Part shown: positions 1 through 5,378 of the stretch, in pieces | Layout of the letters: every line of letters begins with the position of its first letter | Numbering within the stretch: position 1 is the stretch's first letter | Source of the DNA: an uncultured Acetobacter sp. | GTDB lineage: Bacteria > Pseudomonadota > Alphaproteobacteria > Acetobacterales > Acetobacteraceae | Length of the DNA: 6,111 nucleotides | NCBI RefSeq assembly: GCF_937875265.1 | Contig: NZ_CALLXM010000225.1 | Span: forward strand, 1 to 6,111 | Direction of reading: 5' to 3' | Translations under genes and position numbers: made by a program | The notes under the pieces: model-generated | Seen by the model: only the letters and a program-made list of their open reading frames with translations | Told to the model about the DNA's origin: nothing | Database searches by the model: none

Positions 1-859
1 GCCCACGCCTTTGCAGGATGGCGGAAAGAATGTTGAGGCCCAGATTCAGGAAGAAGCTCCACCGCGCACTCCGCTCGGCCTGCACTTCCGGTGGCACATA
101 CCCGCCCGGATACAGCGCAGCCCGGCGGCGTGACCGGCGGATAAACCAGATAGGCAGCAGGACAAACAGTACGCCCACCACACCCAGACCAACCAGAGCC
201 TCCACGGCATCAGTCTGGGAATCAGGCTGGTCCGTTGCCGCAGCACCACCCTGCAAATCAGCAGGGTCCGCATGCGTCAGCACAGACGCCAGAGCATCCA
301 CAATTCCGTTCACGGCCTGTGCGTAATGGCCCGCCTGAAGGTCTGAACGGGAGGCTTGCAGGATATCGTTGCTTTGCAGGTCGGTCAGCACCCCTTCCAG
401 CCCGTATCCAACCTCGATACGGGACTGACGGTCCGGAATGTCCAGCACGACCAGAAGGCCGTTATCCATGCCTTTTTTGCCAATACCGGTCTTGTGGAAG
501 GCCTCATTGGCATACAGGCTGATATCGTCCACATGCCCCGGCAGAGACACCAGAATTTGCGGGTGCCCCGGCAGGGTCTGGGACAGATCATAAAGCTTGT
601 GGGAGAGGGCCGCGTTTTCATCGGCGGACAGAACGTTCTGCGGGTCTGTCACCCATTGCCGCAGCAACACGCCATCATCCGCCCATGCCGGGGCGGGAAG
701 CCCCACACCCAGCCCGCACAGCGCCAGCCCCAGAACAGAGGCCAGCCCCAACGCACGGGCGCGGGCCAGACGGGGGAACACCAGCCCCGAAAAGGCCGCA
801 ACACACGCCAGCAGACCAGCCTGTATCAGAACGCGAGGGGCAGGAGGGTCCTGCTGCAT
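1..859 (-). CDS. TPM-domain (YgcG/Psb32-like) membrane protein, 3' end beyond window
   Basis: The frame is open from an ATG at 859-857 to the left edge, giving 286 codons with no stop, so the C-terminus is missing. Residues about 69-195 read as a TPM domain: a DPQNVLS opening, a helical stretch, then IGKKGMDNGLLVVLD (about 126-140) and the VGYGLEGVLTD motif (about 150-160). A membrane helix follows at about 219-240, ended by the basic run RRSRRR. The N-terminus has two hydrophobic stretches (about 10-28 and 37-55), the second ending in a plausible signal-peptidase site, AWA before DD at 60/61. The domain should therefore lie in the periplasm, with the tail after residue 240 in the cytoplasm. 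A GAGG at 872-869, nine bases before the ATG, supports this start; an in-frame GTG at 781-779 (residue 27) would give a more conventional signal peptide. The gene lies 25 bases after lemA and is probably co-transcribed with it. TPM proteins often neighbour LemA, but their biochemical role is unsettled. The domain call is confident; function is not. Confidence 0.88.
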   Translation of the reverse strand, partial: MQQDPPAPRVLIQAGLLACVAAFSGLVFPRLARARALGLASVLGLALCGLGVGLPAPAWADDGVLLRQWVTDPQNVLSADENAALSHKLYDLSQTLPGHPQILVSLPGHVDDISLYANEAFHKTGIGKKGMDNGLLVVLDIPDRQSRIEVGYGLEGVLTDLQSNDILQASRSDLQAGHYAQAVNGIVDALASVLTHADPADLQGGAAATDQPDSQTDAVEALVGLGVVGVLFVLLPIWFIRRSRRRAALYPGGYVPPEVQAERSARWSFFLNLGLNILSAILQRRG

Positions 860-868
860 GGTGTTAAG

Positions 869-872
869 CCTC
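869..872 (-). promoter_or_regulatory. Ribosome binding site of the TPM-domain gene
   Basis: GAGG on the minus strand, nine bases before the ATG at 859-857, in the 25-base gap after the lemA stop. It favours the upstream ATG over the internal GTG at 781. Confidence 0.5.
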
Positions 873-884
873 AAGGTGCTGCTC

Positions 885-1478
885 TCAGTGTTTGGAGAAA
901 TCCACAACCGGCGGTGTCTGCGCTTCCGGGGAGGCCTGATAGTAAACGCGGGCATGATACCCCATAACGCCCGCCACCAGATTACCGGGGAAGTGCATGA
1001 CCGTCTGGTTATAAGACAGAATAGCCTGCTGCAGGCGCTGGCGTGCAACAGTAATGCGGTTCTGGGAGCCTTCAAGCTGCACCATCAGGCGGGAAAAGTC
1101 CTGATTGGCCTGCAACTGCGGGGACTGCTCCACAACAGCGTTAATGGCCTTGATTTCCTGCGCGTTGCGGGACTGGGCTTCCAGAATTTTCTGCTGGAGG
1201 GTGGCGTTGTCCACCGTGCGCGGGTCAATCCGGCTCAGCGGTGTTTCACCGGAACGGGCTGCTGCATAGTCTGTCAGCGTGTCATGCTCATGTGTTGCAT
1301 AACCCTTTACGGTGTTGACCAGATTAGGGATCAGGTCAGACTGGCGCTGCACTTCATTCTGAAGCTGGCCGGTCTGCTCCTGCACGTTCTGGTCTGCCGC
1401 CATGAAGCGATTGTAGCTGGACCCGAAAACAAACAGCAGGCCAATCAGCAGAATCGCGGGAATGAGAAGCTTCTTCAT
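885..1478 (-). CDS. lemA: LemA family protein
   Basis: This encodes a 197-residue protein, a normal length for LemA. It has a short N-terminal membrane anchor (about residues 4-19, after MKK) followed by a long, mostly helical domain. Family hallmarks are visible: SYNRF just after the anchor (about 21-25), SDLIPNLVNTVKGYATHE (about 47-64), the AR pair in YAAARSGE, and SYNQTVMHFPGNLVAG (about 155-170). The tail PPVVDFS is also LemA-like. The open frame reaches back to an ATG at 1541, but the start at 1478 is preferred: it has AAGGA seven bases upstream and places the anchor at the N-terminus as in the family, while the 21 extra residues look unrelated. The family is expected to expose the helical domain outside the cytoplasmic membrane; its molecular function is not established. 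The TPM-domain gene follows after 25 bases, a common arrangement. Family assignment is firm; role is open. Confidence 0.95.
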   Translation of the reverse strand: MKKLLIPAILLIGLLFVFGSSYNRFMAADQNVQEQTGQLQNEVQRQSDLIPNLVNTVKGYATHEHDTLTDYAAARSGETPLSRIDPRTVDNATLQQKILEAQSRNAQEIKAINAVVEQSPQLQANQDFSRLMVQLEGSQNRITVARQRLQQAILSYNQTVMHFPGNLVAGVMGYHARVYYQASPEAQTPPVVDFSKH

Positions 1479-1485
1479 CAGGATA

Positions 1486-1490
1486 TCCTT
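1486..1490 (-). promoter_or_regulatory. Ribosome binding site deciding the lemA start
   Basis: AAGGA on the minus strand, seven bases before the ATG at 1478-1476. It decides in favour of the shorter 197-residue LemA over the start at 1541. Part of it lies in the perfect 10-bp palindrome AGGATATCCT (1480-1489), probably by chance. Confidence 0.7.
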
Positions 1491-1587
1491 GGTAAATCCA
1501 TCAAAACAGAACCTTTTCAGTGGGTGTATAGTCCCCTTCACGGTTCCGTGTGTTGGTCCTCTTTACGCGAAAATGCCTATCAAATGC

Positions 1588-1597
1588 GAAATATTTC
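1588..1597. promoter_or_regulatory. 10-bp palindrome in the lemA/hldD divergent region
   Basis: GAAATATTTC is a perfect inverted repeat in the most AT-rich part of the 196-base region between the divergent lemA and hldD genes. Its place, about 110 bases upstream of lemA and 78 upstream of hldD, would suit an operator or an AT-rich promoter element. No second copy or known regulator motif was recognised, so chance is a real alternative. Confidence 0.2.
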
Positions 1598-1637
1598 CCG
1601 CCGTGCAAAAAGGACAGGACAAAAACCGCCTTGCATC

Positions 1638-1666
1638 TTGGAGTGAGAGGCCGCGCCCTTTATAAC
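1638..1666 (+). promoter_or_regulatory. Possible promoter of hldD and the rightward operon
   Basis: TATAAC at 1661-1666 matches the sigma-70 -10 consensus at five of six positions. Seventeen bases upstream is TTGGAG (1638-1643), a weak -35 matching only the first three positions. Transcription from this box would start about 6-8 bases downstream, around 1672-1674, almost at the hldD ATG (1675). No Shine-Dalgarno sequence lies directly before that ATG, which fits a leaderless or nearly leaderless message. The weak -35 keeps this tentative. No convincing promoter was seen for lemA on the other strand. Confidence 0.35.
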
Positions 1667-1674
1667 TCCCCTCC

Positions 1675-2655
1675 ATGATTATCATTACCGGTGGCGCCGG
1701 TTTCATTGGCTCATGCCTTCAGGCCTCTCTCGCGCAGCGCGGGGAGGAAACCGTGGTAGTGGACTGGCTGGGTTCTGACCTGAAATGGCGGAATCTGGCA
1801 GCCCATGCCCCCTCCCGCGTGGTGGCACCGGAAGAGCTTGACGCTTTTCTGGCAACCGGCCCGAAAGTGGACGCCGTGTTCCACATGGGCGCCATCAGTG
1901 AAACCACCGCCCGGGATGCAGACCTCGTGTGGCGGACCAACGTAGCGCTGACCCAGACCCTGTGGGACTGGTGCGCCCGCACGGATACACGCTTTATCTA
2001 TGCGTCCTCCGCCGCCACCTACGGCGCAGCGGATGCACCGGACCTGTTCTCGGATGACCCGGCAAAGCTGGACCGGCTGACCCCGCTTAACCTGTATGGC
2101 TGGTCCAAGCACACGTTTGACCAGCACGTTATGGCCGGGCTGAAAAAGCATGCGCCGCAGCCGCCGCAATGGGCCGGACTGAAGTTTTTCAACGTTTACG
2201 GCCCGAATGAATACCACAAGGGCAAGATGATCTCTGTGGTGAAGGTGAAGTATGATGAGGTGAAAGCCGGTAACCCTGCCCGCCTCTTCCGCTCAGACCG
2301 CCCCGATATTGCCGATGGCCAGCAGATGCGCGACTTCATCTGGGTGGGGGATGTGGTGAACGTCATGCTGTGGCTGTATGACACGCCCTCCGTCTCCGGC
2401 CTGTTCAACTGTGGCAGCGGCATTGCACGGTCTTATCTGGATCTGGCCCACGCGGTGTGTGACGCCGCAGGGTGCGAACGCCGGGTGGACTTTATTGATA
2501 TGCCCCAAAGCCTGCGCGGGCAGTATCAGTCCTACACGCAGGCAGACCTCACGCGCCTGCGGGCGGCGGGCTATACAGGCACATTCACCTCGCTCGAAGA
2601 CGGTATTCGGGCGTATGTGCAAGGCTACCTTGCTACAGACAACCCGTATCTCTGA
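1675..2655 (+). CDS. hldD: ADP-L-glycero-D-manno-heptose 6-epimerase
   Basis: This 326-residue protein of the extended SDR family should convert ADP-D-glycero- to ADP-L-glycero-beta-D-manno-heptose, the donor for LPS inner-core heptose, in the cytoplasm. It opens with the nucleotide-binding motif TGGAGFIGS (5-13) and an acidic residue ending the second strand (VVVDW, D30). FHMGAISETT (69-78) matches the HldD segment before the active site. SSAATYG (111-117) supplies the active-site serine region, and YGWSK gives Tyr141 and Lys145. NVYGPNEYHKGKM (173-185) includes Lys182, which aligns with Lys178 of the E. coli enzyme, the second catalytic residue with its Tyr140. RDFIWVGDV further on is also typical. 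E. coli HldD is slightly shorter, at about 310 residues. The start is fixed by the family pattern MII(I/V)TGGAGFIGS. It lacks a clear Shine-Dalgarno sequence. It heads the rightward operon, with lgt 23 bases downstream. The HKGKM segment separates it from generic UDP-sugar epimerases. Confidence 0.95.
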   Translation: MIIITGGAGFIGSCLQASLAQRGEETVVVDWLGSDLKWRNLAAHAPSRVVAPEELDAFLATGPKVDAVFHMGAISETTARDADLVWRTNVALTQTLWDWCARTDTRFIYASSAATYGAADAPDLFSDDPAKLDRLTPLNLYGWSKHTFDQHVMAGLKKHAPQPPQWAGLKFFNVYGPNEYHKGKMISVVKVKYDEVKAGNPARLFRSDRPDIADGQQMRDFIWVGDVVNVMLWLYDTPSVSGLFNCGSGIARSYLDLAHAVCDAAGCERRVDFIDMPQSLRGQYQSYTQADLTRLRAAGYTGTFTSLEDGIRAYVQGYLATDNPYL

Positions 2656-2678
2656 CCTCTGTCCGGACATCCCCCTGA

Positions 2679-3521
2679 ATGCTGCCAGTCCTTATTTTTC
2701 CGCAATTTGATCCGGTGCTGGTGCATCTGGGGCCACTGGCTATCCGGTGGTATGCGCTGTCCTATATTGTTGGCATTGTGCTGGGGATCTCCCTGCTGCG
2801 CAGGCTGGTACCCCTCGCCCCGCGTGCCGCCACAACGGATCAGGCGGATGATTTTCTGGGCTGGGTCACGCTGGGTGTGCTGCTGGGCGGGCGTCTGGGT
2901 TACGTCCTGTTCTACCAGCCGGGGTATTACCTCACGCATCCGCTGACCATTCTGGAAGTCTGGCATGGCGGCATGTCTTTCCACGGCGGGGCGCTGGGTG
3001 TGATTATTGCCATGGCCCTGTTTGCCTGGCGCAATAAAATCAACTTTCTGGCGTTTGCTGACCGCGTGACTGTTGCTGTGCCGGTCGGGCTGACGCTTGG
3101 GCGCATTGCCAACTTCATCAATGGGGAACTCTGGGGGCGGGAAGCCCCGGCCACCCTGCCCTGGGCCATGATCTTCCCCGATGCAGGGCCGATCCCGCGT
3201 CACCCGTCCGAACTGTATGAAGCCCTGACGGAAGGGCTGCTCCTGTTCATCATCATGTTCATGGCCTCTCGCAAACAGAGCGTGCGGGAACGCCCCGGCT
3301 TTCTGGCCGGTCTGTTTCTGGCGGGTTATGCCTGCGCACGGAGCTTTTGCGAGTTCTTCCGGGAGCCAGATGCGTTTCTGGGCTTCCTGCCCGGCGGCGT
3401 GACTATGGGGCAGGTGCTGTGTGTGCCCATGCTGATAGCTGGTGTAGCGCTGATGGTGCATGCTCGCCGCAGCCCCGTTTATACCGGTCAGCCTGAACCC
3501 GCCCCGGAAGCCAAGGCCTGA
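2679..3521 (+). CDS. lgt: Phosphatidylglycerol--prolipoprotein diacylglyceryl transferase
   Basis: Lgt moves a diacylglyceryl group from phosphatidylglycerol to the lipobox cysteine of prolipoproteins, the first step of lipoprotein maturation, in the cytoplasmic membrane. The 280-residue protein is close to the usual length and has several hydrophobic helices, for example at about 20-40, 59-79, 103-116, 187-195 and 253-264. The Lgt signature GRIANFINGELWGR runs from 141 to 154. Residues matching those essential in E. coli Lgt are all present: Tyr25, His102 in GGMSFHGG, Arg142, Asn145, Gly153, and Arg221/Glu225/Arg228 in RSFCEFFREPD. The alignment runs one residue behind E. coli numbering in the first half. 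The ATG is 23 bases after the hldD stop with no strong Shine-Dalgarno sequence, so translation may depend on coupling to hldD. The last gene in the window encodes a likely substrate. Confidence 0.97.
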   Translation: MLPVLIFPQFDPVLVHLGPLAIRWYALSYIVGIVLGISLLRRLVPLAPRAATTDQADDFLGWVTLGVLLGGRLGYVLFYQPGYYLTHPLTILEVWHGGMSFHGGALGVIIAMALFAWRNKINFLAFADRVTVAVPVGLTLGRIANFINGELWGREAPATLPWAMIFPDAGPIPRHPSELYEALTEGLLLFIIMFMASRKQSVRERPGFLAGLFLAGYACARSFCEFFREPDAFLGFLPGGVTMGQVLCVPMLIAGVALMVHARRSPVYTGQPEPAPEAKA

Positions 3522-3526
3522 AAGGA
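3521..3526 (+). promoter_or_regulatory. Ribosome binding site of the methyltransferase gene
   Basis: AAAGGA directly at the lgt stop, eight bases before the ATG at 3535. It picks that ATG over an in-frame one at 3460 inside lgt. The same AAAGGACCG string, at the same distance, precedes pgeF. Confidence 0.7.
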
Positions 3527-3534
3527 CCGCTGCC

Positions 3535-4578
3535 ATGCCAACGCCTCCTCCCGGTGCTGAACGGCTGGATGTGTTCATGGCACGGGCCAATGCCCGGTAT
3601 TACGCCACGCATCCTCTGCTAAATGACTTCATCACCGCGCCGGAAATCTCGCAGGTGTTTGGCGAACTTCTGGGCGCGTGGGCCGCTACGGTCTGGGTCA
3701 GCATGGGCAGCCCAGCACAGGTTGTACTGGCCGAAGCCGGGCCGGGCCGAGGCACTCTGATGTCCGACATGCTCCGCCTGATTACAGCCCGTGTGCCAGC
3801 CTTTGCACAGGCGCTTGAGGTCCATCTGGTGGAAACATCGCCGCTCATGCGGCAAGCGCAGGCCGCAGCACTAGCCCCTTTTGCGGCCCGTTTTCCCAAC
3901 ACGTCCCCCGTCTGGCACACCACGCTGGACACCCTGCCGGACGGCCCGCTGATTCTGGTGGCAAACGAGTTTCTGGATGCACTCCCCATCCGCCAGTTTC
4001 TGCACACGCCCGAAGGCTGGCAGGAACATTATGTGCAAAACGGCACGTTCTGCCTTGTGCCCTGCCCTGCTCCCAGCCTGCCCGATGGCCGCACACTGGA
4101 CCCGGACTGCGTGGTGGAACTGTGTGAACCCGCACTGGATGTCGCCCGCCTGCTGGGCCAGCGTTTTGCCCGCACTCCCGGTGCCGCGCTGTTTCTGGAT
4201 TACGGGCACCATTCCAGCCAGACGGGTGACTCTCTTCAGGCCCTGCGCCATGCCCGCCCTGCAAAGCCACTGGATGCCGCAGGTGAGGCAGACTTAACTG
4301 CGCATGTGGACTTCACCGCTTTTGCCGCCGCGGCCCGGCACACCGGCGCAGCTGTGTGGGGGGCTGTCACACAAGGACCGTTTTTGCGTGCTTTAGGGCT
4401 GATGGAACGCACAGAACACTTAGCCGCCCATGCAGGCCCGCAGGATGCTGCGGACCTGCGCAGCGGCGCGCACAGACTGGCCGCACCGGAAAAGATGGGG
4501 CACCTTTTCCGCGTTATGGCCCTGACCTCTCCCTCACTCCCCATGCCCCCAGGCTTTATGAAAGGACCGGCTGAATGA
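3535..4578 (+). CDS. MidA/NDUFAF7-family SAM-dependent methyltransferase (DUF185, COG1565)
   Basis: This 347-residue protein has the class I methyltransferase motifs of the MidA family. ARYYATHPLLNDFITAPEIS (20-39) followed by QVFGELLGAW is the family's characteristic N-terminal block. EAGPGRGTLMSDMLR (67-81) is the SAM-binding loop, VETSPLMRQAQ (99-109) resembles the second SAM-contact strand, and NEFLDALPIRQF (144-155) is the diagnostic MidA motif. Later come HVDFTAFA, QGPFLRALGL and the C-terminal GHLFRVMAL. Mitochondrial NDUFAF7 dimethylates an arginine of the complex I subunit NDUFS2; the bacterial substrate is not known, and a complex I target here is only an analogy. The N-terminus seems shorter than I recall for the family: the usual lead-in with a GPI motif is missing, and the spacer before the TAPEIS motif is compressed. 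The chosen ATG has AAAGGA eight bases upstream; the earlier in-frame ATG at 3460 would add only unrelated residues read from within lgt. It starts 13 bases after lgt and overlaps pgeF by four bases. Confidence 0.9.
   Translation: MPTPPPGAERLDVFMARANARYYATHPLLNDFITAPEISQVFGELLGAWAATVWVSMGSPAQVVLAEAGPGRGTLMSDMLRLITARVPAFAQALEVHLVETSPLMRQAQAAALAPFAARFPNTSPVWHTTLDTLPDGPLILVANEFLDALPIRQFLHTPEGWQEHYVQNGTFCLVPCPAPSLPDGRTLDPDCVVELCEPALDVARLLGQRFARTPGAALFLDYGHHSSQTGDSLQALRHARPAKPLDAAGEADLTAHVDFTAFAAAARHTGAAVWGAVTQGPFLRALGLMERTEHLAAHAGPQDAADLRSGAHRLAAPEKMGHLFRVMALTSPSLPMPPGFMKGPAE
4561..4566 (+). promoter_or_regulatory. Ribosome binding site of pgeF
   Basis: AAAGGA inside the 3' end of the methyltransferase gene, eight bases before the pgeF ATG at 4575. 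This reinitiation-type layout supports translational coupling. Confidence 0.65.
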
Positions 4579-5378
4579 CGTCCGGCCAGATCTCTGCCCA
4601 TACACGGCCTTCCCCGCTGACCAGCCCACTGCTGGCCCACACCCGCCACGGTTTTTTTACGCGGAAAGGCGGTGTGTCCACTGGCCCGTATGCCAGCCTG
4701 AACTGCTCCACCCGTGCGGGAGATGACCCGGCCAATCTGGCTGAAAACCGGCGGCGTGTGGCCGAATGCATGAGCGTTGCCCCGGAAAACCTGCTGGGTG
4801 TGACGCAAATTCACTGCCCCCGCGTTATTACCGTCACAGCCCCCTGGGCACCGGGGCAAGGCGAACAGGCCGATGCCATGATCACGCGCCGGCCCGATGT
4901 CGCGCTGGGCGTGATTACGGCAGATTGCGCGCCCGTTCTGTTTGCCTCACAGGACGGCCAGACCGTGGGGGCCGCGCATGCAGGCTGGCGCGGGGCACTG
5001 GCCGGTGTGCTGGAAACCACGCTGGAAGCCATGCTGGAACTGGATGTGAAACCTGCCGATATCCGCGCCGTGGTTGGCCCCTGCATTGCGCAGGAAAGCT
5101 ATGAAACGGGTGAAGACATGCACACCGCCATTACCTCTTCCGACCCGCAGGCCGCCCGCTTTTTTGCCCCCGGCAAGACGGGCCATTATCAGTTTGATCT
5201 GGCAGGCTGGTGCAGCTTCCGGCTGACACGCGCCGGGGTTGGGCAGGTTGCAGCCCTTGGGGTAGACACACTGGCGGATGAACACCAGTTTTTTAGCCAC
5301 CGGCGGCGCACGCTGGCCGGGGGTGGCCCCATCGGGCACCAGATTTCAGTGATTGCAACAGGAGTGCAGAACGGATGA
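4575..5378 (+). CDS. pgeF: PgeF/YfiH-type multicopper polyphenol oxidase (laccase) domain protein
   Basis: This 267-residue cytoplasmic protein belongs to the family once annotated as polyphenol oxidase or laccase (YfiH, YlmD). The three metal-binding residues are visible: His80 in TQIHCPRV, Cys118 in TADCAPVLF and His135 in AAHAGWRG. GFFTRKGGVS (26-35) and SLNCS (41-45) are the usual N-terminal motifs, VGPCI near 180-190 is also conserved, and the C-terminus has the expected FFSHRR. Members purified from other organisms act as purine nucleoside phosphorylases or adenosine deaminases, and E. coli YfiH (PgeF) is linked to preventing wrong amino acids in peptidoglycan precursors. Which of these applies here is not visible from sequence. 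The ATG overlaps the methyltransferase stop in an ATGA and has AAAGGA eight bases upstream; its own stop overlaps the next gene the same way. Classic laccase activity is unlikely, since the multi-domain copper centres of true laccases are absent. Confidence 0.94.
   Translation: MTSGQISAHTRPSPLTSPLLAHTRHGFFTRKGGVSTGPYASLNCSTRAGDDPANLAENRRRVAECMSVAPENLLGVTQIHCPRVITVTAPWAPGQGEQADAMITRRPDVALGVITADCAPVLFASQDGQTVGAAHAGWRGALAGVLETTLEAMLELDVKPADIRAVVGPCIAQESYETGEDMHTAITSSDPQAARFFAPGKTGHYQFDLAGWCSFRLTRAGVGQVAALGVDTLADEHQFFSHRRRTLAGGGPIGHQISVIATGVQNG
5360..5364 (+). promoter_or_regulatory. Ribosome binding site of the lipoprotein gene
   Basis: AGGAG inside the end of pgeF, ten bases before the ATG at 5375. 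It supports that start and so the signal peptide with its lipobox. Confidence 0.6.

Noticed and set aside
1480..1489. AGGATATCCT palindrome overlapping the lemA ribosome binding site as a regulatory hairpin
   Set aside because: A continuous 10-bp palindrome leaves no loop to fold into an RNA hairpin, and no protein-binding motif was recognised; chance is the simpler reading.
1479..1541. Longer LemA with a 21-residue N-terminal extension starting at 1541
   Set aside because: The ATG at 1478 has AAGGA seven bases upstream, and the extension would place a non-conserved charged segment before the membrane anchor.
597..1646. Long rightward open frame (349 codons) across the TPM and lemA region
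   Set aside because: It is antisense to two recognisable genes, reads as low-complexity Arg/Ala/Pro-rich sequence in its first part, and matches no family motif. Long shadow frames are expected in GC-rich DNA.
2661..2668. GTCCGGAC palindrome in the hldD-lgt gap as a terminator
   Set aside because: It is only eight bases with no loop and no T run, and lgt begins 11 bases later, so it cannot be a convincing terminator.
2625..3590. Long leftward open frame (321 codons) antisense to lgt
   Set aside because: It is a shadow of lgt, whose active-site residues are all intact. The antisense product is Gln/His/Arg-rich with no membrane or domain pattern and has no clear ribosome binding site.
4575..5378. 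True copper laccase
   Set aside because: The protein has the single YfiH-type domain with a His/Cys/His site rather than the cupredoxin domains and HXH copper motifs of laccases.
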